Below are positions 35,221-44,014 of a DNA stretch of 64,000 nt, piece by piece. The notes beneath the pieces are model-generated. The model was given only the letters and a program-made list of their open reading frames with translations, was not told where the DNA came from and did no database searches. This stretch comes from Syntrophaceae bacterium UBA2280 (GTDB taxonomy: Bacteria > Desulfobacterota > Syntrophia > Syntrophales > Smithellaceae), in NCBI GenBank assembly GCA_002347685.1, contig DDWS01000013.1:152788-216787 (forward strand), given 5' to 3'. Numbering within the stretch: position 1 is the stretch's first letter; each line of letters begins with the position of its first letter. A program made the translations under genes and the position numbers.

Positions 35221-36915
35221 ATGGATCAGGCCGGCATTTCCTATTTCCTGGGCCCCTATCAGAGCGCCCACGAAAACGCGCTTCAGAAGATGCGCCGCAA
35301 CAGCATCGCCGCGCGCATCTGGGCAAACGACTTCAACGTCTGGAAGCCTTCGCCGCACGAGATTACCAATCGTCTGGGATGGCTTTCGGCACCTTCGGAA
35401 ACTCTGGGCAACCTGCATCATATCCGCTCCATTCTCCAGCCTCTGACATCCGACGGGCTTTCCGACGTTGTGCTTCTGGGCATGGGCGGATCCAGCCTGG
35501 CGGCGGATGTTTTTAACCGAATCTTCGGCAGCGCACCGGGCTTTCCGAAGCTGCAAATCCTGGATACCACGGATCCGGCCGTCATTCTTGAGACGGCTGA
35601 CCGTCTGGATCCTAAAAAAGCATTGTTTCTCGTATCGTCGAAATCGGGAACAACCCTTGAGGTTGTATCGCTTTTTCATTATTTCTATCAGCTCACCGAA
35701 AGGAAACTCGGCGCGCAGGCGGCCGAACATTTTATCGTCATCACGGATGAAGGAAGCCCCATGCTGGAGACGGCCTGGCAGCACAAACTCCGCTATGTGT
35801 TCGTCAACAACCCGAACATCGGCGGCCGGTATTCGGCGCTTTCGCTGCCGGGCATCGTGCCGGCAGCCATGATCGGCGTAGACATTGAGAAACTCCTGCA
35901 CAACGCGGTGGCGGCCGCCCGCCAGGAAAAAGCGGATTTCTTTTCAGGGGGGAATGATTCAGAGGGTTTCAGGCTGGGCGCGGCCCTCGGCGTGCTTGCG
36001 CAATACGGCCGCGACAAGCTCACACTGATTCTGCCGCCGCAATGGATCGCCTTTGGCGACTGGCTCGAACAGCTCATCGCGGAAAGCACCGGAAAAGAAG
36101 GCAAGGGCATTGTGCCGGTGGTCAGCGAGCCGCAGCCGGACGCCGGCGTTTACGGAAAAGACCGGGCGTTCGTGGTGTTTGATAATGGATCCGCGCTCTG
36201 GGAGACGCGAATCGCAGATGTAGCCTCGGCAGGACACCCGATTTTGAAAATCAGAATCGACGATGCATATGATCTGGGCCGCCAGATGTTTCTGTGGGAG
36301 ATGGCTACGGCCGTCGCTTCGCATTGGATGGGCATCCATCCGTTCGATCAGCCGGATGTTGAGGCCACGAAAATCCATACCCGTCAAAGCATTGAACAGT
36401 TTAAAATCAACCGGACCTGGCCTGGGGAAAAACCGGCGATTACAACGGGGAATGCCGACGTTTACGGCGACATTGCCGGCGCAACACCCGATGAGGCACT
36501 GGTGAATTTTCTTTCAGAGGGACAACCCGGCGCGTACGCGGCGCTGCTCGTTTATCTGAGCCCGTCTGATCCAATCGATCAGGCGCTGTCTTGTCTACGG
36601 AAAGCGTTGATCCGCAAGTTCAAAATGGCGGTGACCATCGGCTATGGCCCGCGCTATCTGCATTCTACCGGGCAACTGCACAAAGGAGACGCCGGACACG
36701 GCCTGTTTATTGTGCTCACCGACGATATCAAAAAAGACGCGGGCATTCCCGACGTTTTCGGCAAACCTGAATCCTCCATGACATTCGGCGAACTCAAGAC
36801 CGCGCAGGGTGCAGGTGAAATCAAGGCGCTTCGTGAAAAAGGCCGCCGCGTGATCCGCGTCCATTTCAAAAGCGACGCCGCAGCCGAACTGGCCGGGCTT
36901 GCCAGCAGGCTGTAG
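35221..36915 (+). CDS. pgi: Glucose-6-phosphate isomerase, SIS-domain type
   Basis: A 564-residue protein with sugar-isomerase (SIS) domains: VVLLGMGGSSLAADV (about 81-95), VSSKSGTTLEVVSLF, IGGRYSALSLPG (conserved in Pgi), TRQSIEQF. It resembles the Pgi half of bifunctional transaldolase-Pgi proteins, but no transaldolase domain is fused. It interconverts glucose-6-phosphate and fructose-6-phosphate. GGGAGACAG upstream supports the ATG. It is probably co-transcribed with tkt. Confidence 0.82.
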   Translation: MDQAGISYFLGPYQSAHENALQKMRRNSIAARIWANDFNVWKPSPHEITNRLGWLSAPSETLGNLHHIRSILQPLTSDGLSDVVLLGMGGSSLAADVFNRIFGSAPGFPKLQILDTTDPAVILETADRLDPKKALFLVSSKSGTTLEVVSLFHYFYQLTERKLGAQAAEHFIVITDEGSPMLETAWQHKLRYVFVNNPNIGGRYSALSLPGIVPAAMIGVDIEKLLHNAVAAARQEKADFFSGGNDSEGFRLGAALGVLAQYGRDKLTLILPPQWIAFGDWLEQLIAESTGKEGKGIVPVVSEPQPDAGVYGKDRAFVVFDNGSALWETRIADVASAGHPILKIRIDDAYDLGRQMFLWEMATAVASHWMGIHPFDQPDVEATKIHTRQSIEQFKINRTWPGEKPAITTGNADVYGDIAGATPDEALVNFLSEGQPGAYAALLVYLSPSDPIDQALSCLRKALIRKFKMAVTIGYGPRYLHSTGQLHKGDAGHGLFIVLTDDIKKDAGIPDVFGKPESSMTFGELKTAQGAGEIKALREKGRRVIRVHFKSDAAAELAGLASRL

Positions 36916-36927
36916 AGTACCGCCTCA

Positions 36928-37506
36928 TCAGCCCGCTTCGACAATGATGCGAAGAATATCCGGCGCGTGCCGCTCGGACGGTGCGGGAATCGCTTTGGGA
37001 TACCCCAGAATCAGCGGCGCGACAATCCGGCAGTTCTCCGGAAGGCCTAACTCCCCCTTCAATTGAGGATCGCGGATGTTCGCGCCAAGGGCAACCCAGC
37101 AGGTGCCCAGGCCCCGGGCGGCAGCGGCAAACATGATGTAGCCTGCCGCAAGCGCGCCGTCCACATCCAGCGTGTTCACCGAAGCCGATCCGGCGATGAA
37201 AATGAGACAGGGCGCGTTGTAAAACACATTGAAGTTTTCGTTTTGCAAAAAGCCCACATAATCTGGATTGAGCTTAATCTTTTTTTCCGCATGATCGCTA
37301 AGAAGATTTGCCTTGCTTTCGTCGGACAGCGCTTTGATCGTCTTTCGGCAATGCACCACAACAAAGCGGCAGGGCTGATTGTTGCTCGCCGACGGCGCAA
37401 GGGTTGCTTCCTGAAGTATGGCTTCCACCACATTTTCCGGAATCGGTCGGTCTTCAAAATCCCGGATCGCCCTTCTTTTGAGTAAAAGATCCGCATAATT
37501 CATCAT
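36928..37506 (-). CDS. Nitroreductase-family FMN oxidoreductase
   Basis: A 192-residue protein with RRAIRDFEDRPIPE, APSASNNQPCRFVVV (FMN-binding loop), ALAAGYIMFAAAARGLGTCWVA and GYPKAIPAPSER near the C-terminus. The family reduces nitro compounds, flavins or enones with NAD(P)H. It is convergent with pgi and stands 36 bases ahead of the M50 protease stop region on the same strand. Confidence 0.9.
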   Translation of the reverse strand: MMNYADLLLKRRAIRDFEDRPIPENVVEAILQEATLAPSASNNQPCRFVVVHCRKTIKALSDESKANLLSDHAEKKIKLNPDYVGFLQNENFNVFYNAPCLIFIAGSASVNTLDVDGALAAGYIMFAAAARGLGTCWVALGANIRDPQLKGELGLPENCRIVAPLILGYPKAIPAPSERHAPDILRIIVEAG

Positions 37507-37541
37507 GTTATCCTCCCTTTCTCAGGCCCGCGGGCCTGCCT

Positions 37542-38171
37542 TTAAGGTATCAGAAGTGAAATGACTGCAACTATGACATTTTGAAAAAGGTTGATGACGG
37601 GGGTGAGAACACCCAGCATCAGAAGGCCCAGCACGATAAAAAAGCCGAACGGTTCAAGCTGATACAAGACGCGATTGAACGATTCCGGCGTGAACCCCAT
37701 GAGAATCTTGGAGCCGTCCAGAGGCGGAATGGGGATCAGGTTGAAGGCCGCAAGCAGGATGTTGATGCGGGCCAGCAGATAGAGCACCTGGTGAATCATC
37801 GAACCGGGTTCGGGCCCGATCAGCTTCAGCAAAAAAAGCGCGAAAAAGGCAATGATCATGTTGGCCGTCACGCCGGCGGCGGAAACCAGAATGAGCCCCT
37901 TGCGTCTGGCTGGCGCGGGAATGTTTTCCAGGTTGACCGGAACCGGTTTGGCCCAGCCGAAACCGATCAGCATCAGCGCCGCCGTCCCGATAGGATCGAG
38001 GTGCCTGATCGGGTTGAGCGTGAGCCTGCCTAACCACTTGGCCGTGGCATCGCCCATCCGGTAAGCCACCCAACCATGCGCCAGTTCATGCAGAATCACA
38101 GAATACAAAAGCAGCACAGCCAGCATCACAAATGCGGCCGGATCACTCATCAATAATTTGATTAAACCCAT
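37542..38171 (-). CDS. Site-2 protease family zinc metallopeptidase (M50)
   Basis: A 209-residue integral membrane protein with about five segments. HELAH in VILHELAHGWVAYRMGD gives the zinc-binding HExxH; NLIPIPPLDGSKI supplies the second zinc ligand (NxxPxxxLDG). No PDZ domain, so it belongs to the short, rhomboid-sized M50 group rather than RseP. The substrate is unknown. Confidence 0.9.
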   Translation of the reverse strand: MGLIKLLMSDPAAFVMLAVLLLYSVILHELAHGWVAYRMGDATAKWLGRLTLNPIRHLDPIGTAALMLIGFGWAKPVPVNLENIPAPARRKGLILVSAAGVTANMIIAFFALFLLKLIGPEPGSMIHQVLYLLARINILLAAFNLIPIPPLDGSKILMGFTPESFNRVLYQLEPFGFFIVLGLLMLGVLTPVINLFQNVIVAVISLLIP

Positions 38172-38402
38172 CGACTTTTCTAATCCTTACGATCCCGGTC
38201 CTCGTGCGGCAGGATCAAGCATGGTTTATTCGTTCACTACGAAATCAGTGCTTTCCCCCCTCGGCACCGCTTACGATCCCTTCCGCCATCGCATCCATCA
38301 GCGCCAGGGCGAACGATGTTAACTAAATCAGATGACGCCGTATAAATCAAGGCGCGAGATCGCCTGGCCGGAACTTCCTCCGTCCACCCCGACGGCCAAG
38401 AA

Positions 38403-38431
38403 TTGACAAATGACTTAAGCGTGGCTATGAT
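38403..38431 (+). promoter_or_regulatory. Sigma-70 promoter
   Basis: TTGACA (38403-38408), 17 bases, TATGAT (38426-38431): close to perfect. It drives the radical SAM gene 46 bases downstream. The rest of the 300-base gap (38172-38402) holds nothing I can name. Confidence 0.8.
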
Positions 38432-38477
38432 TTCAAAATAATTTCAGATTTTTGTATCGAAAAAGAAAGGCGTCCTG

Positions 38478-39476
38478 TTGATAACCATTCACAATATCAT
38501 AAAAAAGAGCCAAAACGGCGAGACGCCGTCGAAGAAGGAGTTGCTCGAGCTTTTAGGGCTGCCTGTCGATTCCGAAGAAAACTATTCCATCATGGCCGAA
38601 GCCAACCGCCTGGCCAGAGAACTCTCGGGGGGACAGGCCGAAATCCACGCGCAGTTTGCCCTCAACCTGGCCCCCTGCCCCCGCCAATGCCTGTTTTGCT
38701 CATTTGCCGACGTCAACAATATTTTTCATCAGGAATCCCGGATCACACCGGAAGAGGCGGTGGCTTATGCACGGCAACTGGAAGAAGCCGGCGCCAACGC
38801 CATTTACATCATGACAACCGCCACCTATGATTTTGACCAGTTCCTGGAAATGAGCCGGGAGATCCGCGGACAGCTCAGCCCCCGAACCATGCTGATCGCC
38901 AATGTCGGAGATCAGACGCTTAAAAACGCGAAACGCCTCAAGGATGTGGGTTACACAGGCGTCTATCATGCCCTCCGGCTGCGCGAGGGTAAGGACACGA
39001 AAATCTCCCCGGAGAAAAGAAAAAACAGCATCCGGAACTTCCGGGAAGCGGGTCTCGGCGTCGGCACCTGTGTGGAACCGATCGGCCCGGAACATACAAA
39101 CGAGGAGCTCGCGGAGATGATCGAATATACCGCGTCGTTTAATCCCTGCTTCAGCGGCGCGGCACGGCGCATTTCCATCCCGGGCACCGACATGGCCAGG
39201 CGCGGCATGATCAGCGAGCTGCGCATGGCCCAAATCGTTGCCATTGTGCGACTGGCCATGCCGCGCACCGTCATAGGCAATTGCACGCACGAACCCTGCA
39301 CCCTGGGGGCACTGGCCGGCGCAAATCTTTTCTGGGCGGAACTCGGCGCCAACCCCAGGGACACCAGGGCCAAAACGCAGGAAGGGCGGGGCGACACGGT
39401 TGAGCATTGCGAGACGCTGTTTCAGGAATGCCACTGGCAGGTGCTTACCGGTCCATCGCGTTTTTTCAGCAAATGA
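38478..39476 (+). CDS. BioB/HydE-type radical SAM enzyme
   Basis: A 332-residue radical SAM protein. The cluster motif is C67-P-R-Q-C71-L-F-C74 (CX3CX2C), followed by EEAVAYARQLEEAGANAIYI and a C-terminal region with SFNPCFSGAARRISIPGTDMARR, resembling the biotin-synthase/HydE/PylB branch of the superfamily. No biotin, hydrogenase or pyrrolysine gene is nearby, so the reaction is unknown. The start is TTG 38478 with AAAGG upstream, behind a strong promoter. It is a single-gene unit. Confidence 0.83.
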   Translation: MITIHNIIKKSQNGETPSKKELLELLGLPVDSEENYSIMAEANRLARELSGGQAEIHAQFALNLAPCPRQCLFCSFADVNNIFHQESRITPEEAVAYARQLEEAGANAIYIMTTATYDFDQFLEMSREIRGQLSPRTMLIANVGDQTLKNAKRLKDVGYTGVYHALRLREGKDTKISPEKRKNSIRNFREAGLGVGTCVEPIGPEHTNEELAEMIEYTASFNPCFSGAARRISIPGTDMARRGMISELRMAQIVAIVRLAMPRTVIGNCTHEPCTLGALAGANLFWAELGANPRDTRAKTQEGRGDTVEHCETLFQECHWQVLTGPSRFFSK

Positions 39477-39516
39477 TCGACAGCCTATGGAGACGGCGTT
39501 TTTGCGCGGCTACTCG

Positions 39517-40005
39517 TCAAATGCCGGATGGCTTCATGCGCCATTTTACCGCAAGCAGCACGCAAATGAGCAGGGGAATGGCGATATCTCCGATATAAAG
39601 AGTAGGCCCGGCGTTGTTGATCGCGTAATTGCCGGCCACGACCATTTCACGGATGTGAACGAAAGCCGCTCCGAACAGGAATACTGAATAGCCGATGCCG
39701 GTGGCCAGCCAGAAACCGTCTTTGAAGATCATACAAAGCACGCCCAAAATCCCAAAGGCGAGATTCGTCATGGCGATTTCAAGCTGAAAAGGACTGCCCG
39801 CCGCCCAGCCGATGGAAGCCGCCACCTGATCAGACAGAAACGCGTGCCCGAAAAAAGCCCAAAGGCCGGTCAGGCCGACATGGACCAGCAGAAGATAGAG
39901 AAGACAAATATCGACCACCCTCTTCGAGGACAAGTTTTTCCGATGGTGTACCAGGCTGCAGGTGATTCCGACAACCGTCAGAGACAATAAAACAAACGTG
40001 AACAT
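39517..40005 (-). CDS. Small integral membrane protein (DUF6790-like)
   Basis: A 162-residue protein with about five hydrophobic segments (FTFVLLSLTVVGITC; ICLLYLLLVHVGLTGLWAFFGH; LEIAMTNLAFGILGVLCMI; GIGYSVFLFGAAFVHI; IAIPLLICVLLAV). It looks like the DUF6790 family. Nothing is known of its function. It is convergent with the radical SAM gene. Confidence 0.7.
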   Translation of the reverse strand: MFTFVLLSLTVVGITCSLVHHRKNLSSKRVVDICLLYLLLVHVGLTGLWAFFGHAFLSDQVAASIGWAAGSPFQLEIAMTNLAFGILGVLCMIFKDGFWLATGIGYSVFLFGAAFVHIREMVVAGNYAINNAGPTLYIGDIAIPLLICVLLAVKWRMKPSGI

Positions 40006-40071
40006 GTCTGCACCTCTTTGATGTCGGAAATCCTACACAAAACAAAATAGAAATGCAATGCGGATGGTTTA

Positions 40072-40194
40072 ATGAAAGATAAATGGACCTTGAATCTGGC
40101 GGACGCTCTCTCCTTGGCCACATCGGTGAAGGAGAAGGCCGTCAAAGCAATGGAAACCCTGGGCATGACGGTGCCTGCAGGTGCCAAATCGTAG
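40072..40194 (+). CDS. Small protein of 40 residues with its own terminator
   Basis: A 40-codon frame beginning MKDKWTLNLADALSLATSVK and ending PAGAKS, with TAG at 40192-40194. The central part is an alternating alanine/leucine/lysine amphipathic helix (residues 8-31). A strong intrinsic terminator starts 20 bases after the stop on the same strand, and no other + strand gene could use it. The region upstream has TTGATG near 40018 and CAAAAT near 40043 as weak promoter elements; the ribosome site is poor. It lies between two minus-strand membrane protein genes. No family recognised. The terminator is the main support for a real transcript. Confidence 0.5.
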   Translation: MKDKWTLNLADALSLATSVKEKAVKAMETLGMTVPAGAKS

Positions 40195-40214
40195 ATTCAG
40201 AAAATAAAACAAGC

Positions 40215-40254
40215 AGGGGGCGTACTTTCCTTAGGACAGGCACGCCCCTTTTTT
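40215..40254 (+). terminator. Intrinsic terminator
   Basis: GGGGCGT (40217-40223) pairs with ACGCCCC (40242-40248), followed by TTTTTT. The direction serves the 40-codon gene. Confidence 0.85.
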
Positions 40255-40265
40255 ATGGCCATCTG

Positions 40266-40841
40266 TCAGTTGCGGTTGCTTTTTGTCCCTGAAAACAGCA
40301 GGTTTTCGGCTTTTCGTATCACCCAGATGAAAAATATCAAGAGGAGGCCCAGGCAGGCGATTGGAATAAATATGGCTAGAAGAGCGGTGCCGATGGCACC
40401 TGCCAGTTCCAGTGTCGAAAAAACCGGATTGGCCATCCCTGCCGTGGTCAAAGAGGTTTTTGCGCGCAATGCGACCGTTGACGCCTGCACCAGGCCCGCG
40501 ATGCCGCCACCGGCTATGAGCGCCATCGTCCATTTCAGGAAAGGAGAAATATCCGCAAAAACGGCCGCGGACGTCAACGTTCCGGCAATCATCGCTGCGG
40601 GGGTTGCAACAGTGTCGAGTGCGTTATCCAGCCACGGAACATAGTAGGCAAGAATTTCGCAAACCGTCGCCGTTGCAAAGGCGATCGTCGCGTAAACGCT
40701 GCCCATCCAGGCAAATCCGTCGGGCAGAACCAGATATCCCGTAAGCACCGCGACATTCAGGATTAAAAGCGGGACAAATACTCTGAACCCGCACGCCGCG
40801 GCCAATCCGATACCGATGGCGATGGAAAGAAAGGTGTCCAT
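40266..40841 (-). CDS. DUF4126 membrane protein
   Basis: A 191-residue integral membrane protein, DUF4126-like: MDTFLSIAIGIGLAAACGFRVFVPLLIL, a region with YYVPWLDNALDTVATPAAMIAGT, and glycine-rich IAGGGIAGLVQASTVALRAKTS. Five to six membrane segments, C-terminal KSNRN tail. Function unknown. Confidence 0.82.
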   Translation of the reverse strand: MDTFLSIAIGIGLAAACGFRVFVPLLILNVAVLTGYLVLPDGFAWMGSVYATIAFATATVCEILAYYVPWLDNALDTVATPAAMIAGTLTSAAVFADISPFLKWTMALIAGGGIAGLVQASTVALRAKTSLTTAGMANPVFSTLELAGAIGTALLAIFIPIACLGLLLIFFIWVIRKAENLLFSGTKSNRN

Positions 40842-40999
40842 GATTTTGCGCCTTTAAAACATCATAAAATGCAAATTCATATTAACAGATCACATCATTT
40901 ATTCAATGACCCTTTTTATTTTTTACAAACTTGTCCGGCAATTGGTCTTTTCCTTGCAATGGCTTTAAACGAACATAAAATATTAGTTGATATTAGAAC

Positions 41000-41016
41000 A
41001 ATTTTGTTACAAAATT
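41000..41016. promoter_or_regulatory. Palindrome upstream of the NifA-like gene
   Basis: AATTTTGT-T-ACAAAATT is a perfect eight-base-arm palindrome. It overlaps GAACAATTTTGT (40996-41007), which recurs inverted at 42712-42723 upstream of the glutamate synthase genes. It may be the operator of the adjacent regulator. Confidence 0.5.
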
Positions 41017-41083
41017 CGCAAAAGGTCCCTTGGGCCTGCTACACGCCGGGACTCAAGATCATGATCTTTCGAGGAAGAAAAAA

Positions 41084-42613
41084 TTGAGCATTCACAGTTA
41101 TGAAGAATTGGCGGCCCTGCACGCGATTTCAAAAATTCTCGCGCAGCCGGGAGACTTACGCGATCAGTTAGACCAGGTCCTCACGGAAATGAGCGCTCGC
41201 CTGGGCATGCAGCGCGGGATGATTTCTCTGCTTGATCGCGATAAACAGCAGGCCTGGCTGGATGTCGCCCACGGGGTGAATATTGACGGACTTGAAGTCA
41301 CCTACAAGCCGGGCGAAGGAATCACCGGCAAGGTTGCGGAAACGGGACGCCCAATGGCGGTCGCCAATCTCGGTCAGGAAACACATTTCCTGGATCGCAC
41401 AGGAGCCAGACGCCATTTAAATCGGGCCGAGCTGTCCTTTTTATGTGTTCCCATCATATACGACGCACGGGTCGTCGGTGTTTTATCCGCCGATAAGGTT
41501 GCCCTGCAGGTGGAAAAACTCGACTCAGAACTGGCCATGCTCTCTGCTGTTGCCGAATTGATGGCCAAGGCGGTGCATATCCGCGCGCTGGAAGAGGAAA
41601 ACCGCCGGCTTCGAAAAATCGTCGGCCAGAACCGCGCGCCTTCCATGGAAATCATCGGTCAATCCAAAGCCATGCAGGAAGTTTTCGGGCTGGTGGCGCA
41701 GGTAGCCGATTCCAATACGACTGTGCTGATCACCGGCGAAACAGGCACGGGCAAGGAACTGGTGGCCCGCGCCATCCATAATAACTCTCCGCGCAAGGGC
41801 GGGCCGATGGTCCAGGTCAACTGCGCGGCGATTCCCGACACGCTCATTGAAAGCGAATTGTTCGGCCATGAAAGAGGCGCGTTTACCGGTGCGCTTCAGC
41901 AGCGACGGGGCCGTTTCGAAGAAGCCAATGGGGGAACGATATTCTTAGATGAAGTGGGCGAGCTGACCGCCGCCGCGCAAGTCAAGCTGCTGCGTGTTCT
42001 GCAGGAAAAGCGCTTTCAGCCTCTGGGCTCGTCACGGGTGGTCAATGTCAATGTCCGCATCATTGCCGCCACCAACCGTAATCTTGAGCAGGATATTCTC
42101 TCCGAGCGCTTCCGCGCGGATCTGTTCTATCGTCTGAATGTGTTTCCCGTCTATTTGCCGCCGCTGCGCGAGCGCGGCAGCGACGTGATCCTGCTGGCCG
42201 ACTATTTTCTGCTCAAGTATAGCAAGGAAATGGGTAAGAATGTCAAGAGGATCTCCACGCCGGCCATTGAAGTATTCCTGTCCCACAAGTGGCCGGGGAA
42301 TGTCCGCGAACTGGAAAACTGTATAGAACGCGCGGTGTTGCTCACCAAAACAGATCTTGTCGATTGTGTCCACCTGCCGCCTTCACTACAGATCAGGGAA
42401 AAGGTGTTGGACCGCAGGGACCGCAGCAAACTGTCTTCCGTCGTTGAGGCACAGGAAAGATCCCTGATTATCGACGCGCTGACGGAAACCGGCGGCAATC
42501 AGACCAGGGCGGCAAAAATGCTGGGCACCACCAAACGGATTATCCAGTACAAGATATCAAAAATGGGGCTTGATCCGAAACATTTCCGGAAAAAAGGCAA
42601 AGATCCCGAATAA
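41084..42613 (+). CDS. Sigma-54-dependent activator with GAF domain (NifA-like)
   Basis: A 509-residue enhancer-binding protein. N-terminal GAF sensor domain (about residues 20-160), AAA+ domain (about 185-410) with Walker A GETGTGKE, the sigma-54-contacting GAFTGA intact, Walker [11 protein letters not shown] and the arginine-finger stretch [14 protein letters not shown], then a Fis-type helix-turn-helix ([21 protein letters not shown]). This is the NifA subfamily layout. TTG start 41084 has GAGGA nine bases upstream; a TTG 54 bases earlier lacks one. It is probably the activator of the -24/-12 promoter just downstream, linking a small-molecule signal to glutamate/glutamine synthesis. Confidence 0.92.
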   Translation: MSIHSYEELAALHAISKILAQPGDLRDQLDQVLTEMSARLGMQRGMISLLDRDKQQAWLDVAHGVNIDGLEVTYKPGEGITGKVAETGRPMAVANLGQETHFLDRTGARRHLNRAELSFLCVPIIYDARVVGVLSADKVALQVEKLDSELAMLSAVAELMAKAVHIRALEEENRRLRKIVGQNRAPSMEIIGQSKAMQEVFGLVAQVADSNTTVLITGETGTGKELVARAIHNNSPRKGGPMVQVNCAAIPDTLIESELFGHERGAFTGALQQRRGRFEEANGGTIFLDEVGELTAAAQVKLLRVLQEKRFQPLGSSRVVNVNVRIIAATNRNLEQDILSERFRADLFYRLNVFPVYLPPLRERGSDVILLADYFLLKYSKEMGKNVKRISTPAIEVFLSHKWPGNVRELENCIERAVLLTKTDLVDCVHLPPSLQIREKVLDRRDRSKLSSVVEAQERSLIIDALTETGGNQTRAAKMLGTTKRIIQYKISKMGLDPKHFRKKGKDPE

Positions 42614-42883
42614 GAGGAAACGATTTTGTTACGATCCTGTAAAAAAGCCGCTGCTGTCACCAATGTGGCGGAAGCAGACCGGACAATAATGTTACATGAT
42701 TCACTTGAATTACAAAATTGTTCGATTTTAAAAATCGCCAAACGATGCTACAGAGCAAAAAAGACAGGATAACAGGCAATTATTGAACATGACGTGCATT
42801 TGCCGCCTCTGGCATGACTTTGGCAATCACAGGATCATCAGCCGCAAAGTTTTGCGGCGACAGCTTCAGGAAGGATCATTTCT
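42614..42883. promoter_or_regulatory. Regulatory region of the glutamate synthase operon
   Basis: About 270 bases without a gene. Holds ATTTTGTTAC (42623-42632), shared with 41001-41010; TGTTACA (42690-42696); ACAAAATTGTTC (42712-42723), the inverted copy of the motif upstream of the activator; and the palindrome CGATTTT-A-AAAATCG (42723-42737). These are candidate upstream activator sites. Confidence 0.5.
42810..42825 (+). promoter_or_regulatory. Sigma-54 (-24/-12) promoter
   Basis: TGGCATGACTTTGGCA (42810-42825) matches TGGCACG-N4-TTGCA with the invariant GG and GC exactly in register; one base differs in each box. It lies about 59 bases before the first glutamate synthase gene and next to the NifA-like gene. 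Confidence 0.7.
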
Positions 42884-44014
42884 ATGTGTCGTTTGTTTTC
42901 CATAACCAGTAACGAAGCGCTCTCTCCGATCGTGGCCATCAACGCGCTCAATGTGATGAAAGAAGGCCATGATGGTTCCGGTGTGGGATTGTTTCTGACG
43001 GATCTGGGCGGAGAGTTCGAAAAATTTAAAAACGAGCCGATTCTTTCCGGTATTTTTTCCAATGAAGGCATCAAGGCGCTCGACCGCTTCATGATCGATC
43101 TGGATTTTATGGTGAAGTATAAGCTGTCTTTCCGTCCGAATAGACCGACACCTCCGGGAACGCCGAAAAGAGACAACTACGTCATCCGTGTCTACGAATA
43201 TCCGGCGGACTGGGAAGGTTTCAGTCAGGAAGACATTCAGTTTCGTCTGATGATGATCCAGCTCAGGCTTCGGGAAATGGGCGAAAAGGATCAATCCATG
43301 CTGATCTTCAGCTTCTGGCCGGATGTGATCATGATCAAGGAAGTGGGAGATCCTTTAACGGTGGCTGAATATCTGGGGCTCGACCGCAAGGAGCTATCCG
43401 CGCGGACCATCTTAAGCCAGGGCCGCCAGAATACGAACTACGCCATCGATATCTACGCCTGCCATCCTTTCTTCATTCAGGGAATGTCGACGATGACCAA
43501 CGGCGAAAACACGGCGTTTGTTCCGATCCGGGAGTTTCTGATGTCGCGCGATTTCCCCGGCTACGCGGGCTACCAGTCGGACTCGGAGGTCTTCGCCCAC
43601 ATTTTGCACTACATGCACAACAAACTGGGTCTAAGCATGGAGATGTATAAACACATCATCACGCCGCTCAAAGACAATGAACTGACCCGTCATCCCGATG
43701 GCGGCCTGCTTAGAAATCTAAAACAGAGCTGCCGGCCTCTGATCATTGACGGTCCGAACTGTGTGATCGGCTGCCTGCCGGATAAATCGATGTTCATGGT
43801 GCAGGACTCCAAAAAACTGCGCCCCGGCATTGTCGGCGGCCGGCCGGGCATCTTCGCGTTTTCGTCGGAAATGTGCGGGCTGGACGCGGCCATTCCGGAG
43901 CGGGACATTAATCTCGATTATCAGCCGATGAAGTATGAAACCGTTTTAGTCCGCAGCGAGCGGCAGGAGATCGTAAAATGGAGCCAATGGGACACATTAC
44001 CCCCTCTACACTAA
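42884..44014 (+). CDS. Glutamate synthase glutaminase subunit (GltB1-type class II amidotransferase)
   Basis: A 376-residue class II glutamine amidotransferase domain: MCRLFSI with Cys2 as the nucleophile after methionine removal, then HDGSGVGLFL and NTNYAIDIYACHPFF...GENTAFVPI. It corresponds to the N-terminal amidotransferase part of GltB, encoded separately as in archaea and many anaerobes. It releases ammonia from glutamine for the synthase encoded next. Its end overlaps the next gene by 37 bases. Confidence 0.85.
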   Translation: MCRLFSITSNEALSPIVAINALNVMKEGHDGSGVGLFLTDLGGEFEKFKNEPILSGIFSNEGIKALDRFMIDLDFMVKYKLSFRPNRPTPPGTPKRDNYVIRVYEYPADWEGFSQEDIQFRLMMIQLRLREMGEKDQSMLIFSFWPDVIMIKEVGDPLTVAEYLGLDRKELSARTILSQGRQNTNYAIDIYACHPFFIQGMSTMTNGENTAFVPIREFLMSRDFPGYAGYQSDSEVFAHILHYMHNKLGLSMEMYKHIITPLKDNELTRHPDGGLLRNLKQSCRPLIIDGPNCVIGCLPDKSMFMVQDSKKLRPGIVGGRPGIFAFSSEMCGLDAAIPERDINLDYQPMKYETVLVRSERQEIVKWSQWDTLPPLH

